Assembly: GCF_037038585.1 (NCBI RefSeq) | Contig: NC_092521.1 | Span: 50,538,398 to 50,602,397, forward strand | Source of the DNA: Patagioenas fasciata | Lineage: Eukaryota; Chordata; Aves; Columbiformes; Columbidae | Direction: 5' to 3' | DNA: 64,000 bases | In this document: piece by piece, positions 12,564-59,240 of the stretch | Layout of the letters: the number at the start of each line of letters is the position of its first letter | Position numbering within the stretch: position 1 is the first letter of the stretch | The notes under the pieces: model-generated | What the model saw: the letters and a program-made list of their open reading frames with translations, nothing else | Told to the model about the DNA's origin: nothing | Databases searched by the model: none | Made by a program: the position numbers and the translations under genes

Positions 12564-15500
12564 CTGTAATAGAACAAGAGAGAAGAAGAGTATGGCTAAA
12601 AACATATTCTTTATAACTTTTTGTATTTCCTTTTTTCCTTGTTTAAGTGTCAAACTATTAGGGTTAAACTTCAAAGTCCCGTTGGTTTGTGTGAATGATT
12701 TGCCAAGCATTTAACAATTTATTAGCAATTAATAGAGCGTATTTGGCAGGCTAGCAAAGCAAAAACTCTTCAGTTGATACCCAGCAAGCAAACCACTTTA
12801 GAAATGCATATAAAGAGCACAGTGATTTCAGAGAGGGTTGTCATAATGAGTTTGAATTTCTTGCCTGCTTCTATTCATTTGGCAGTAATGATATAAACTG
12901 AATTGCATTAGGACAGAGTGAAATAATAAAAAGTAGTCTAATATTTCAAACCTAACTCTTTCAGATGTAATTTTATGGAAAATTTTGGCTTTTTGTTCCG
13001 AAGTGGAACACTACTAGAATTTGAGATACTGGATGTTTTCATGCAATACGAAATCAGCTTTTCTGATTTGCGAGTATCAGTGTCCTCATTCTAATTATAT
13101 TCATCCTTACATTTGTGTGATAGAGTACCTGTATTTTTTAAAACTGGCTTAAGTAAAACAAAATTCTAATTAAAATAATTGCCTCTTCTAGGACATCTGT
13201 TCAACATTAAAAGAATATCAACTCATTATCTGCTACACATTATCCAAGATAATGTTAGCATTGTTTTTCATTTTATGTTTCTTTTCAATTGCTGCTTAAA
13301 TTCCCAAGTGCTCTGAAATAGTGAGTCATTAGGAATGTCATTTCAAAGGCTGTATTTAATCTCTTTATCTTTTCCCACAACTGATTTACCCAAGGGCACG
13401 AGTAAAGCACATGTAAGAGATTCCCAAAGGCCCCCAGATCATTATTTCTTTCTTATCTAGCCTTATTTTATTGTCACTTTATTTAAAACTATTCTAAAAA
13501 GACTCATTGAGTTGCTAATTTTGACTGTGAGGCAATTGGGTGGCTTTTGTCACCACACTGGAACTGAATGTTGTCTCTTCTGCTTCTTGTTTCACATGTG
13601 TCTGATCCACAGCATGGTCTTCCGTCTACTTCTACTGTCTTTGGAGCACAGGCATGTAAAGCTCTTGTCTTTTCTACCACCATGGTTTTTTTTAAAGCCT
13701 TCTCCGTGTGAAACTGTTAGATAAGTATAACCAACATCAAATAAGGTACTAAGAAAGTGAAAACTAATTAATTCAAAGCAGTTATTCAAGTTGGTGAATA
13801 TCAAGCATAAAAAAATCAAAGACCTAACTGATCTCTACTCTGAAATTTAAAGCCCTAGGTAAGAACATCAAGGATGTTCTATGTAAACTGCTCAGAAATA
13901 AGAAGGGGAAAAAAAGGGAGATCTTCTGGATTTCCAAATTCTGGTTAAAATTAATGTATACTGGTACAGTAGTTGAAATGTATTGATATGTGTCATCACC
14001 ACACAGAAGTGGTACCTTTAGAGAAGAAATGGGTGGGATAGAGGTAGACACAGGACTCTTCTTACCATTATTTCTGGGGATATTTTCCTCATTTTGCTTG
14101 TCTGAATATCTCATGTGTGTCACCAAATCTTTGCTCATGCATCAGCTAGTTCCAAGAGTTGAAGTTCCAAGTGTTGTTACCAGTGTAGAAAACAGGTACC
14201 AAATGTTACTATTCTGATCTGGTAACATACTCTAGTCTGAGGATGCCTTCCCAATAAATACATCCTTCTAGATTTCCTGTCTGTAATGAGAAACTTTCCT
14301 CCCGTGTTGACCTTAAGCTCCAACTAATTTTCCTAACAAGATGCTAAAAAGAGCCTTGGCTACAAATGAGACTCTGATTAGCTTTGCTCATGGCCGCAGC
14401 TGGAATGTAGACAAAAACCACCCAAGGGCAAGCGGTCTTCAAACATCCTTCTCAAAGTTCCTGCTGTGCAGGGTTATCTCCCACCATTGCCAAGAGTGGG
14501 AGACAGACATGGCTGTCCTTGGCTGGAGACTCCCAGGGTTTCTCTTCACAATGAAGGTGGTGCCATATCTCCTCCCACCGTCTGGGAGTCCATGTGGCTC
14601 TGCTGTGATGATGCTTGCACCTCAAACACTGTGCCCAGGACACCAAATGTCTAGCCACATATGTATCCTAAAAGTATTCTAAAAAGGAGAAGCAGATTAA
14701 AGAGAGGGAGACAGAAGACACAACTATAACCCAGAATAAATCTCATATTAATATGACCATCTAAGGGAGAAGAGATTTATCTGTATTTACAGCACTCATC
14801 ATTTCAGACTTGATGGTCAAAATGCACTGTATATTTTTAGATCACATCCTTGTTCTAAGACACAGCAATCCAACCTGTGCTGACCCATCACTTCGTAACC
14901 TGTAAAGTAATCCACATAAGACAACACCATTTATATCATTTACAGCACATCATATTTCCATGTGCTGACATACAGGAACACAATTTGTCCTCCAAGACTT
15001 CACGCAAAACACAGACTAGGGCAGCAAGAGGAATTCTGAGAAAAACGCTTTGCATTTCAGTTTTTATCCAATTCAACTGTTCCCTGTGTGCATGAGGCAA
15101 GCTTGGTCCATCTTCCACTGAGTCAAACTTTGGGCTTATTTCTGCACTGTCTCACTCTTTCCCTTGGTAGTTAGTTGTTCACACTTGTACACAGAGAATG
15201 CTCCTGGAAATTTATGCTTCCTCTGTTCAGGAACAAAGCAAAGAGTGAATCTGTTCAGACTAAGCAATATTTCTGCACTAACATGCAAGAGAAGGTATCA
15301 TTAGTCTTTTTTCCAAATTTTCCACAACTAATTAATTTAAATATAGTAAAGCTCTTTCTTTGAGGCTTGGGGTCAATAAGGTCAGGCTGATTTTAGTGTT
15401 GATTATGGCTAAAAGAGTCCACTGATAACCACATTATGTATCAACAACTAGCACCTCACCACTCCCTTCCTTTCCTTTCTCTGCTCTTCCTCTGCCTATG

Positions 15501-15777
15501 ATTTTTTTTTTTTTTTTTTTTGATGGGAGTTTCCACTAATCAGCAGACAGATATTGTCTTCCTCCTGCTTCATTAGGGACAAGCCATTTGTCCTTTCAGT
15601 GTGAGAAAGGCAAAGTTCAAAAGCACAACTCATGGCCAAGTTGGCCTTGCAGGCCATGCAGGAACCGCAGCTTGCCTGTGGACAGTTTAACAACAATCTG
15701 CCTGATTTCTTTGCTCCCAGCAGCCCAAGAAACGGTTTATGACCAAAGGTTTGCTTTTCAGGCTGAGATCTGTTTGC
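12564..15777. other. Intergenic DNA without recognised gene
   Basis: A+T-rich sequence with a 20-base T-run at 15502-15521 and only short unsupported open frames. Confidence 0.4.
15502..15521. repeat. T homopolymer run
   Basis: Twenty T residues in a row; length may vary between individuals or be affected by sequencing error. Confidence 0.85.
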
Positions 15778-16290
15778 AGACTGAGGCCCCACCTTGAGTC
15801 CTGTGTTCAGTTTTGTGGCCCTCACTACAGGAAAGACATTGAGGTCCTGGAGAGAGTGCAGAGAAGGGCAACAAAGCTGGTGAGGGGCCTGGAGCACAAG
15901 TGTGATGAGGAGTGGCTGAGGGAGCTGGGGCTGTTCAGCCTGGAGAAAAGGAGGCTGAGGGGAGACCTTATCACTGTCTACAGCTACCTGAAAGGAGGTT
16001 GTAGCATGGAGGCTGTTGGGCTCTTCTCCCAAGTAGCAAGTGATAGGACAAGAGGAAATGACCTCAAGTTGTGCCAGGGGAGGTGTAGATTGGATATTAG
16101 GAAAAACTTATTGATGGAAAGGTTGTCAGGCATTGGAACAGTCTGCCCAGGGAAGTGGTGGAGTCACCATCCCTGGAGGGGTTTAAAAGACATGTAGATG
16201 AGGGTCTTAGGGACACAGTTTAGTGACAGAGATAGGTTATGGTTGGACTAAATGAGGATCTTTTCCAACCAAAATGATCCTATGATAAGG
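15778..16290 (+). mobile_element. CR1 LINE 3' end with ORF2 C-terminus
   Basis: Encodes [20 protein letters not shown], then [19 protein letters not shown] and [20 protein letters not shown], the C-terminal end of CR1 ORF2. It ends with the GGTTGGACTAAATGAGGATC and TTTTCCAACC text and an ATGATCCTATGAT tail. It is 5'-truncated and belongs to a different subfamily from the copies at 4.5 and 9.7 kb, the same type as the 3' part of the long copy at 39.9 kb. Confidence 0.93.
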
Positions 16291-17289
16291 CTCTGGATGT
16301 GCTAAAACCATCAACTTGCCATCTTCATGTTTTTGGGAATGGCACTAGGCCACTGACTTGAAGGCTGTACCATCACTGGGGCTGTGCCTATGTCTTAACA
16401 TCACAAACTTGAATATACACTAAGAATCAGTAAGAATACAGGTGTGTCATTGTGCCCTAGTACTCCAGAAGCAGCTCTGCTGGAATTCCTGAGAGTTACC
16501 TTGGATCAGAGTTCAGAAAAGCTGGCTTTCACAAACCACTTCAGTCCACTCCAACGAGGGCTGTTTCTGATGTCAAATGGATGGGTTTGTAGACATTACT
16601 GTCTCTTTGGGACTTGTTACTATGACAGATTCTTATAAACAGAAGTCAGATGAGGCTGCCATGCAAACATGTTGTTGTCAAATCCTCCCAGTCACAGCTA
16701 ATGTGGTAGCAATATATATCAACATATTCCTTAAACAAAGTGCACAAATCCTAGCATTAATTACCCTAAGTATTCCCTTATTTCATATAATGAGAAGTCT
16801 TAAGAAATTGGCTAACTAAAGGAGAAAGGGTAGTCTTATATTGTTTTAAATGTAACAGCAGTTCCTTACTGTCCTCTAGTGGAGCAGAACTCTCCTCACG
16901 GACATTGCTTTTTTAAAAAAGTGTGTATTGCTGAAATACTACATTGTACGTTGTTCACTCTTATGTATCAAAAATATCTCCAAATTGTCATTTGTATGTA
17001 TCAGTTGAAATACTATTGAACTTTGAAGTAAGTAGAAGTTAGTAGTAAATGGCAGAATTTAAACAAATAACACATTATCAACAAGCTTTGCAACTATAGA
17101 TCTGTGGATAGAGCATAGATGTCATGTATTTAGTGACAACTCTCAAGCTATCCCTAGGTTGGCAGATGCACACCAAAAGATGGGGTGTGTCACATTTTGA
17201 AGAGGAAACTGTATCTCAGGGTAAGATTCTCTAGTAAATATACTGTAGAATTTGGCAGTATCAAACATGAACGAACATGAAGTACGTAT

Positions 17290-17600
17290 GGCCAGACTGA
17301 GGGACTCCTACAGAGAGATTATCTCCCCCAGGATATTCTCCCAGCTTCCTACAAGCCAGACTTCAGAAGCTATTGAGGCAGTGGCAGTATCTTGGACACA
17401 CCCTTGATGACTTCTTCCCACCTTATGTTCTTGTTAAGCTGCCCAGATGTTCTGTGCCCATAACATCCTGCAGGAGCTCCACAGCATAATCTGAGGTTCA
17501 AGTGGGTTAAGTAGGAAGCTGCTTCTTTCTGCTTGTAACTAAATCTGCTGCCTGATGCCTCTTAGTGAGAAACTCATCCTATTTACCACTTCCACATGTC
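17290..17600 (-). mobile_element. Ancient CR1-type LINE 3' fragment
   Basis: The minus strand reads GCTGTGGAGCTCCTGCAGG ATGTTATGG and further on CTTCTGAAGTCTGGCTTG, GGAAGCTGGGAG and GGGGGAGATAATCTC. This resembles the 3' untranslated region of old amniote CR1/L3-type elements. It is much more diverged than the other CR1 copies, and its ends are approximate. Confidence 0.4.
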
Positions 17601-18648
17601 AAGACTTCAACTGGTGCCTATCGTGCCCCTTCTTCTGTGTCTCCTTTTCAGATTCTGCTTTGCAAATTCTTCCCTTTACTATATTCTTGTTCTACTTGCA
17701 CAGTGAATAATTTAACCAACTTGCTACTTTGCCCTCCCCACTTTCTGCAAACAGGCTGACTGAAATGCGCCCTACCAGCAGAAATCCACAGGAATTGCCT
17801 CTCGCTGTGCTGATTTTAAACGGGCATAACCTATCAAAGAGCTTTTCCTTTTATACCATGACAAGTTGGTTCTACTACAAGCTGTCAGATGAACCATGTT
17901 TTGACACCTTCAAAGAGTCTAGAAGACTGTTAGAATGACTTGCCTTTAAGAAGTATTGACTTTTTGCGTTCTATCTATCCCTAGGTCTGAAAGTCTTGTT
18001 CATTATACTCCGATGAATTAGCCCACTGTTTCCAACACTCTATAAAAATTCAAACTGCAGCTCCACTGACCTCCTTGGAGTCTTTTTCAAAATCTGCTAG
18101 CAGAATTGTCACTTTGTACTCCTTGACCATCAAATCTGCTTTAAGTGACAAGTTCCACGCTACAGTGTGGTGGTTAGCAGTTTCTTCCCTCAGTTTTGGA
18201 TGCCTGGATGGAGGCTCCAGTCCCAGCCACTTGCCAACGCTCATTGCACCGACCTTTTCTGCCATTTCAGCTTATAACAGCTTCTCCCACCCACCCACAT
18301 TTATTGTCAGCATGTGTTAGTAGATATGTGAATGACTAAAGATTTGCATTGTTATTTGCCTTTCTGCCTTTGCCATTCCCTATGACATGCTATGGCAAAT
18401 TAATCAACCAGGCACGTAGGGCGTGGACAGTCCTTGGTGACACACCTTCTGTTTTTCTGCAAGTCCTGTGATTCCAGCTTACGAGGATTTTGAGTTACTT
18501 AGTGTTACACTTCATCAAGTTTTTTTAGTTTTCTTTTTGGGCATATGCCATAACCTCTCCCCCCGTAGAGCCTACTGCCACTCCTATGTAACTACACGTG
18601 GAATTAAATGGTCCTATCCCCAAAGTTTTAAAATACATACCTCTTTAT

Positions 18649-18664
18649 ACACACACACACACAC
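18649..18664. repeat. CA microsatellite
   Basis: Eight AC units in an AT-rich setting, followed by a short TA run at about 18700-18708. Confidence 0.85.
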
Positions 18665-19307
18665 AAAACATAAGAATAGAAAGTGCAGGTGTTTTTAATA
18701 TATATATAAACCAAAGTATCTGTACTTTCTATTGTTTTATTTTGGTTTAAGGCATTTAAAGAGTTGCTTGTTGTATGATCTCTTTTTACAGGGAAATCTC
18801 ACTGGTTGAACCTAATTCCGATTGTACACTGCTTAAATATTTTGTTTACTTCTAGAACGCAATTTTATTCCAAAGTATCTTATAGTGATCTTTGGCTTGC
18901 CTACCTACGTAAAAGCGTTACTTTGCTGCTGTGAAACCAGATGTTCTTACTCTCCAAGCACAAGTATGGAACTAACGATATCCCCGCTACAAAAAAATAA
19001 TTTAAAATACCTCTGGAGAATCCTTCATAATCCAGTGACAGTAATGGCCCCCATCTAGAAGAACTCTGAGCATAACTGTAATCCAAATTTAGAAATAACA
19101 ATGCTTATCTCCTCATTGATAAGCAAGACACAGTAACTGAGTACAAATAGATTCAAATTTAAAAAAAAAAAAGGATATTCTAATTTAAACATTGAGGAAA
19201 ACATGGTGCTATACCTTTAACACCAAAATTTAAGAAAGACACTTGGACTACATGGTTTTTATATCTCCAAACTATTAACAGTAGATGCCTTTCATATTTA
19301 ATACAGC

Positions 19308-19313
19308 TTTATT
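19308..19313 (-). terminator. Distal poly(A) signal of RBBP8
   Basis: AATAAA on the minus strand about 470 bases after the stop, with a GU-containing stretch some 30-45 bases further on. Which signal is used cannot be told from sequence. Confidence 0.4.
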
Positions 19314-19700
19314 ACAAGTGGATACAACTCTATTGCCAATAGAGAAAGGCTATATAAAAAATCCAGTGCAAAATAAAAGCACCCTATAAAATCTGCATTT
19401 CTGTTCTCGTTGACAGGCATTCAGATCTTGCAAGAACAACCGTGATTTCAGTGACTTCAAAGCAGTTACTCACTGACACAAAGTTTAGACAGGATTTGCT
19501 GGAATTTTAGCTGTTGACTTCAAAGAAAAGAAATGGGAGACTCATTGTCTGAGAGATGCAAAATGAATACAAAATGTATTAACACAATACGAAACAAACA
19601 TACATGAAATAGTTGTTTCCTGGTGCATCAGATTTTCAAATTAATTTTATAAAATTTACATATTTAGTGAAATGATTTATAATCGGGGAGAACACAGTTC

Positions 19701-19706
19701 TTTATT
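19701..19706 (-). terminator. Proximal poly(A) signal of RBBP8
   Basis: AATAAA on the minus strand 78 bases after the stop codon, followed by a GTGTTCTCC stretch that could serve as the downstream element. Confidence 0.45.
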
Positions 19707-19783
19707 TCAAGTTTATATTAACTATAAATATCTAAAGACAGGAAAGATACTCTTCAAGTTGGTGTGCCTTACTTCCCCATCCT

Positions 19784-55720
<35,937 letters not shown>

Positions 55721-56339
55721 TCACTCTCACACTTGAAATTTGAAATTACATAGTTACGAAGTTGTTTCTGAAGACAGGTGTATGCCTGTAATGACAGATC
55801 AACAACGCTTATGTTTGCATTTCTCAGATTGTAACTTGCAGCCATGGATGAAATACAATGCTTACTGCCTGTCCTTGTCAAGTTCTACTTACATACTGAC
55901 AGTCACCCTAAACGTCTGGAAGATGCTAAGTATTTTGCTACAAATAATTATAAACTAAAAGAATTTCCCCCTCTTAAACAGCTATCAACTTAAAATTTCA
56001 TTAAGATGCTTAGAAGTCTCTTTTTCCTAGATAAAACTACAGTAAACCAGAACTGTTTTCCAAAATCTTGCTGTCAGCAAAAGCATTTGTCAAAAATTTT
56101 GTCAGAGATATATTTGTGTATACACACCCTTTCCATAAACATGGATTCAAAAGAAAAGCTCACATCCTCTTGAAGTCTTCATGATTCTACATTAAAATTA
56201 TTCCCACTCCTTGATGAAACTGGAAATTCATTTCAAAATTTATAAACCTCCAAAACACTAATATTTGAGGAGAACTATCAGACAGCTCTGTCTTAAAAGC
56301 CAGACTGCCTACATAACTCACAACTCAGAACAATCTTAC

Positions 56340-56507
56340 CCATAATTCTTATTTGTTTTGAAGGGTTTCTCAGCACAGATGATGCCCTCAGGTAAACTAC
56401 AGCGGAAGTACCGTATTGAGATCTGGGTCTGAGCCAAGGAAAGATTCAGTTCTATCGGTACTGTGTGTCCAATTTTGAAATACGTAATCTCCTTGTCCTT
56501 CAGTTGT
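56340..56507 (-). other. Exon-like open block in RBBP8 intron 1
   Basis: On the minus strand this 168-base block is preceded by TTTTACACACAG and followed by GTAAGATT, a strong donor. One frame is open throughout and extends upstream to an ATG at 56527, giving about 63 codons with ordinary composition (for example ISIRYFRCSLPEG). It could be an alternative 5' exon of RBBP8, a relic of another coding sequence, or chance. I do not recognise the peptide. Joining it to the ATG exon does not give a frame continuous with CtIP. Confidence 0.3.
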
Positions 56508-57959
56508 CTGTGTGTAAAACCAGACATTTAAAGTTTTCCCTGTTTGATGCTGTCAGTTTCAAACAAAGACTTTTGAACAGGGACTGAGTCATTACCAGGT
56601 GGACAGAGCTAGCTCCATTACTCTGTAATATAAATTACAGTAAGAAAGAAAAAATTGAAGGTATTTTGTACTATTCCTAAAGTAGCAGTGTGAACAAGCA
56701 AACCACAATGTCTATATAACAAATAAAAGAATCAATTGGCTCTGCAATTTTTGAGGCACATGTTATAGTCTTAATTCAGACAATACAAAGTCTGTAGTCA
56801 GTCAAGAAGCTGCATTTCCTATCTCGAGAGCCTTCAAGCAACTTAGAATATCTGAATGCAGCTACTGGTTTACCTGGTCCCCTAAATTCACTATGACAAA
56901 ATGTTTAGTCCAGTGGTCAGTGACCTAGTGTAGGTTGGTTCTGTTCTGCTTTCCCATATCTGTGTGCACAGTCTTAAGCAAGTTGCTTTTCTTTCAGTAT
57001 GGCTGTCTTTAAAATGGGATAAAAATAATGAGGTAATGAAACAAAGCATTATTCTCAACAACAAAGCAACACTTGAACTGTATGTTTCCTATAGTATAAG
57101 ATACTTAAATGCTACAGTAACAGAGCTGACAGAACATTCAGCAACCATTAGGTAAGACCACATTTGCTTTAACACGCTCTGTCTATAGAAAATTCTGTGC
57201 CTACTTCAGCACGTGGTTTCAAGTTAGCTACTGTTCTTATTTTAAGACAAGTTCTTAATAGAAAATAAAATTACCTTTTCAAATTAGCATTGCCTACAAT
57301 TCTTCAGCAGAAGTTGAACAGTAATCTGCTTGCATCTTTGCAGCTCAAATGCTTCACTTCATGTGCGGTCACATTAAACCATCTTACAATGCTTCTTTGT
57401 GGAACCAATTGCCTAGTGACATTAGGAATCTCTTTTAAATTCTTATTTTTCTGCCTTAAAGCACAAATATCTCAGAAACTATCTTTTTCTCTGTCAAGTG
57501 TGAGGGCAGTGAAATCAACAAACTTGCTCTCTTACTGTCTTAGATTTGAGTATGCCAGATGAATAATTTTCCATAAAAGGGCATCTGACTCTAGAATTAC
57601 TAAAGGCTGCCCCTACTGTTTTTAGTTTTATCTTTTTTTATTCCTCAAAAGGGAACTGTAACAAAAAAATGTACGAAACTTGCCCAGAGTTTCTGCAAAT
57701 GATCAGTACATCAACTGAATACAAACAGGGGAAAAAAAAAAAACAAAAGAGCAACAGTTTTTCCCAAGCTTCACCTCCTTCAAGATCCCAAAATAATACA
57801 TTGCTTTCTACAGGTGTTCAACTTGTCTTCAAATAGAGGGCCCCAACAAGTGCAGAGCCTTTGACAGGTCTTAGCAGTTGCACAGGTGTAAAAGACATTC
57901 AGTCATGTCAGCTTCTCAGCTTAGTCTCCAGTCCTAAGAAAGGATTTTCCAGTCCTTAG

Positions 57960-58020
57960 AAAAAAAAAAAAAAAACACACCAACACCAAAACCAACACAA
58001 AAATAAAGAAAAAAACCACC
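57960..58020. repeat. A-run and A/C-rich tract
   Basis: An A-run of about 17 followed by ACACC and CAAAACC units, about 0.5 kb inside the gene from the CpG island. Confidence 0.7.
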
Positions 58021-58933
58021 TGAGCTGGATGTACAGACACTTGCAGGCAGGGAAAGAGCTGGAAGCTGCCTGAGGGGGGAAGGAAGTGCAACAATGCCAG
58101 CCCCTCTCCCCAGTGTCCTGCTGCTGTAGGCAGGCAGGTAGTTGGGCCACTCTCTCAGATGGGACTTTGCTCCTAACCCTCCCGGCTAAATCTTTCACAG
58201 AATCACCTACACACTTCTGTTTCCCTCTTCTTCCAGCCACCAACTCCCTCCAGCATCGTTAGACTTTCTGCAGCTTCAGAAAAGACTGCCCTCCTACACA
58301 CACACGTATCACTGGCGGTCAGCACCGGTAAAGCACTGACGCTGCTTATCTGCAGTTACACTTGGCCGACAGCAACACACCGCCTCTCTGTGATTCTGCA
58401 GAGCACACAGCTTCCTGAACCCTGACCCTCACCAAAAAGCCTCAGCACCGGTTGCTCCTACAGATTCGGCTCTCCCGTACCACCCGCCGGTGACTTATTT
58501 GGGTGTCTCCCTCTTCCCTTTGCACAAGCGCTATGCAGGAAACTCACTCGTAAGACACGCCGCGGTGCTCTGAGAAATCCTGCCATGACCAGCGGCTGAG
58601 AGCTCACCAGGTGGGCGCACGCCCCCGCGCCTCAGCTCCCCGCCGGCCTGAACGGCAGAGGAGGGGTCGGGGATGTCCCGCACTTCTGAGCGGCAGCCTC
58701 CAAAACGGAGAGAACGGGCAAACGGGCCCCGCTCCCGGGGGCTCCCGGAGGAAGGAGGACCAGTGTTTGCAACGTGCCCCGCGGGAACCCGAGAGGACTC
58801 GGGGCCGGGGGAAGGCCCCGCTGGCGGCGCGGGGCTGCGGCGCAGCCCGTCACGGCGCCGGGCCGGAGCGGCAGCCGCGCGCTCGCGGCCGTTACCAGGA
58901 GGCGGCGGCGGTGAGAAGAGCGCGCGCCGTTAC

Positions 58934-59030
58934 CTGGTTGGCTCCCGGCGGCTCCGCGCGAAACGGCGGGAAAAGGAAAAGCCGGGGCCGAGCGCCTTTC
59001 CTTGTGGAGGGGAGGGCGGGGTCCGAAAGG
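58934..59030 (-). other. RBBP8: Probable non-coding exon 1 of RBBP8
   Basis: The minus strand reads CCAACCAG then GTAACG at 58928-58933, a good donor inside the CpG island. Human RBBP8 also starts with a non-coding exon spliced to the ATG exon. The upstream edge (transcription start) is only a guess between the donor and the CGCG elements. Confidence 0.5.
58956..58974 (-). promoter_or_regulatory. Tandem E2F-like sites
   Basis: GCGCGAAA at 58956-58963 and GGCGGGAAAA at 58965-58974 match E2F consensus forms (TTTCGCGC and TTTTCCCGCC on the minus strand), one base apart. E2F/RB control of the CtIP promoter at G1/S has been described in mammals, so a conserved site is plausible. They lie about 20-40 bases upstream of the proposed exon 1 donor and so may fall inside exon 1. 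Confidence 0.55.
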
Positions 59031-59031
59031 G

Positions 59032-59041
59032 TCTCGCGAGG
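59032..59041. promoter_or_regulatory. Second near-perfect CGCG element
   Basis: TCTCGCGAGG, nine of ten bases matching the palindromic CGCG element, 22 bases from the perfect copy, i.e. about two helical turns. Paired copies favour a real regulatory role. Confidence 0.5.
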
Positions 59042-59053
59042 CTTCCGCGCTGC

Positions 59054-59063
59054 TCTCGCGAGA
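59054..59063. promoter_or_regulatory. TCTCGCGAGA palindrome (BANP/CGCG element)
   Basis: An exact TCTCGCGAGA, extended to a perfect 14-base palindrome at 59052-59065. This element is known as a core motif of housekeeping CpG-island promoters and is bound by BANP when unmethylated. It lies about 120 bases upstream of the proposed exon 1 donor, as expected for a proximal promoter element of RBBP8. Confidence 0.65.
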
Positions 59064-59240
59064 GCAGCGTGGTGAGGGGCGGTTGCTCCAGGGGCCGCTC
59101 TCCGGCCCAGGGCTAGAGCTGCTAGAGCTGTCAGCGCTGCCCGGCATTGAGGTGCCAAGGGCACCACCATTTCACCATCCGTCGAGTCCAACCGCCGCTG
59201 CCTCAGCCCTCATCCACTCAGCCTGCGCCTGACCCGGCGT

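Larger units (their letters stand above)
16291..19289. other. Intergenic DNA downstream of RBBP8
   Basis: Includes an old CR1-like fragment (17290-17600) and a CA repeat (18649-18664). No gene was recognised. Confidence 0.4.
19290..19783 (-). other. RBBP8: RBBP8 3' untranslated region
   Basis: Sequence after the stop on the minus strand. It contains two AATAAA signals, giving a short form of about 100 bases or a longer form of about 490 bases. The end is inferred from the distal signal. Confidence 0.5.
58480..59240 (-). promoter_or_regulatory. CpG-island promoter of RBBP8
   Basis: A block dense in CpG and GC within A+T-rich surroundings, placed just upstream of the RBBP8 5' end. It contains a good 5' splice site on the minus strand, two TCTCGCGAG-type palindromes and two E2F-like sites. 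Long open frames on both strands here are a by-product of high GC. A divergent plus-strand transcript is possible but not shown by the sequence. Confidence 0.8.

Noticed and set aside
15496-16032. 178-codon minus-strand frame.
   Set aside because: It is the reverse strand of a CR1 3' end, a common spurious frame.
58611-59191. Long overlapping open frames on both strands in the CpG island (up to 171 codons).
   Set aside because: They are arginine-, proline- and glycine-rich in every frame, as expected from high GC, and span the proposed promoter and exon 1 donor.
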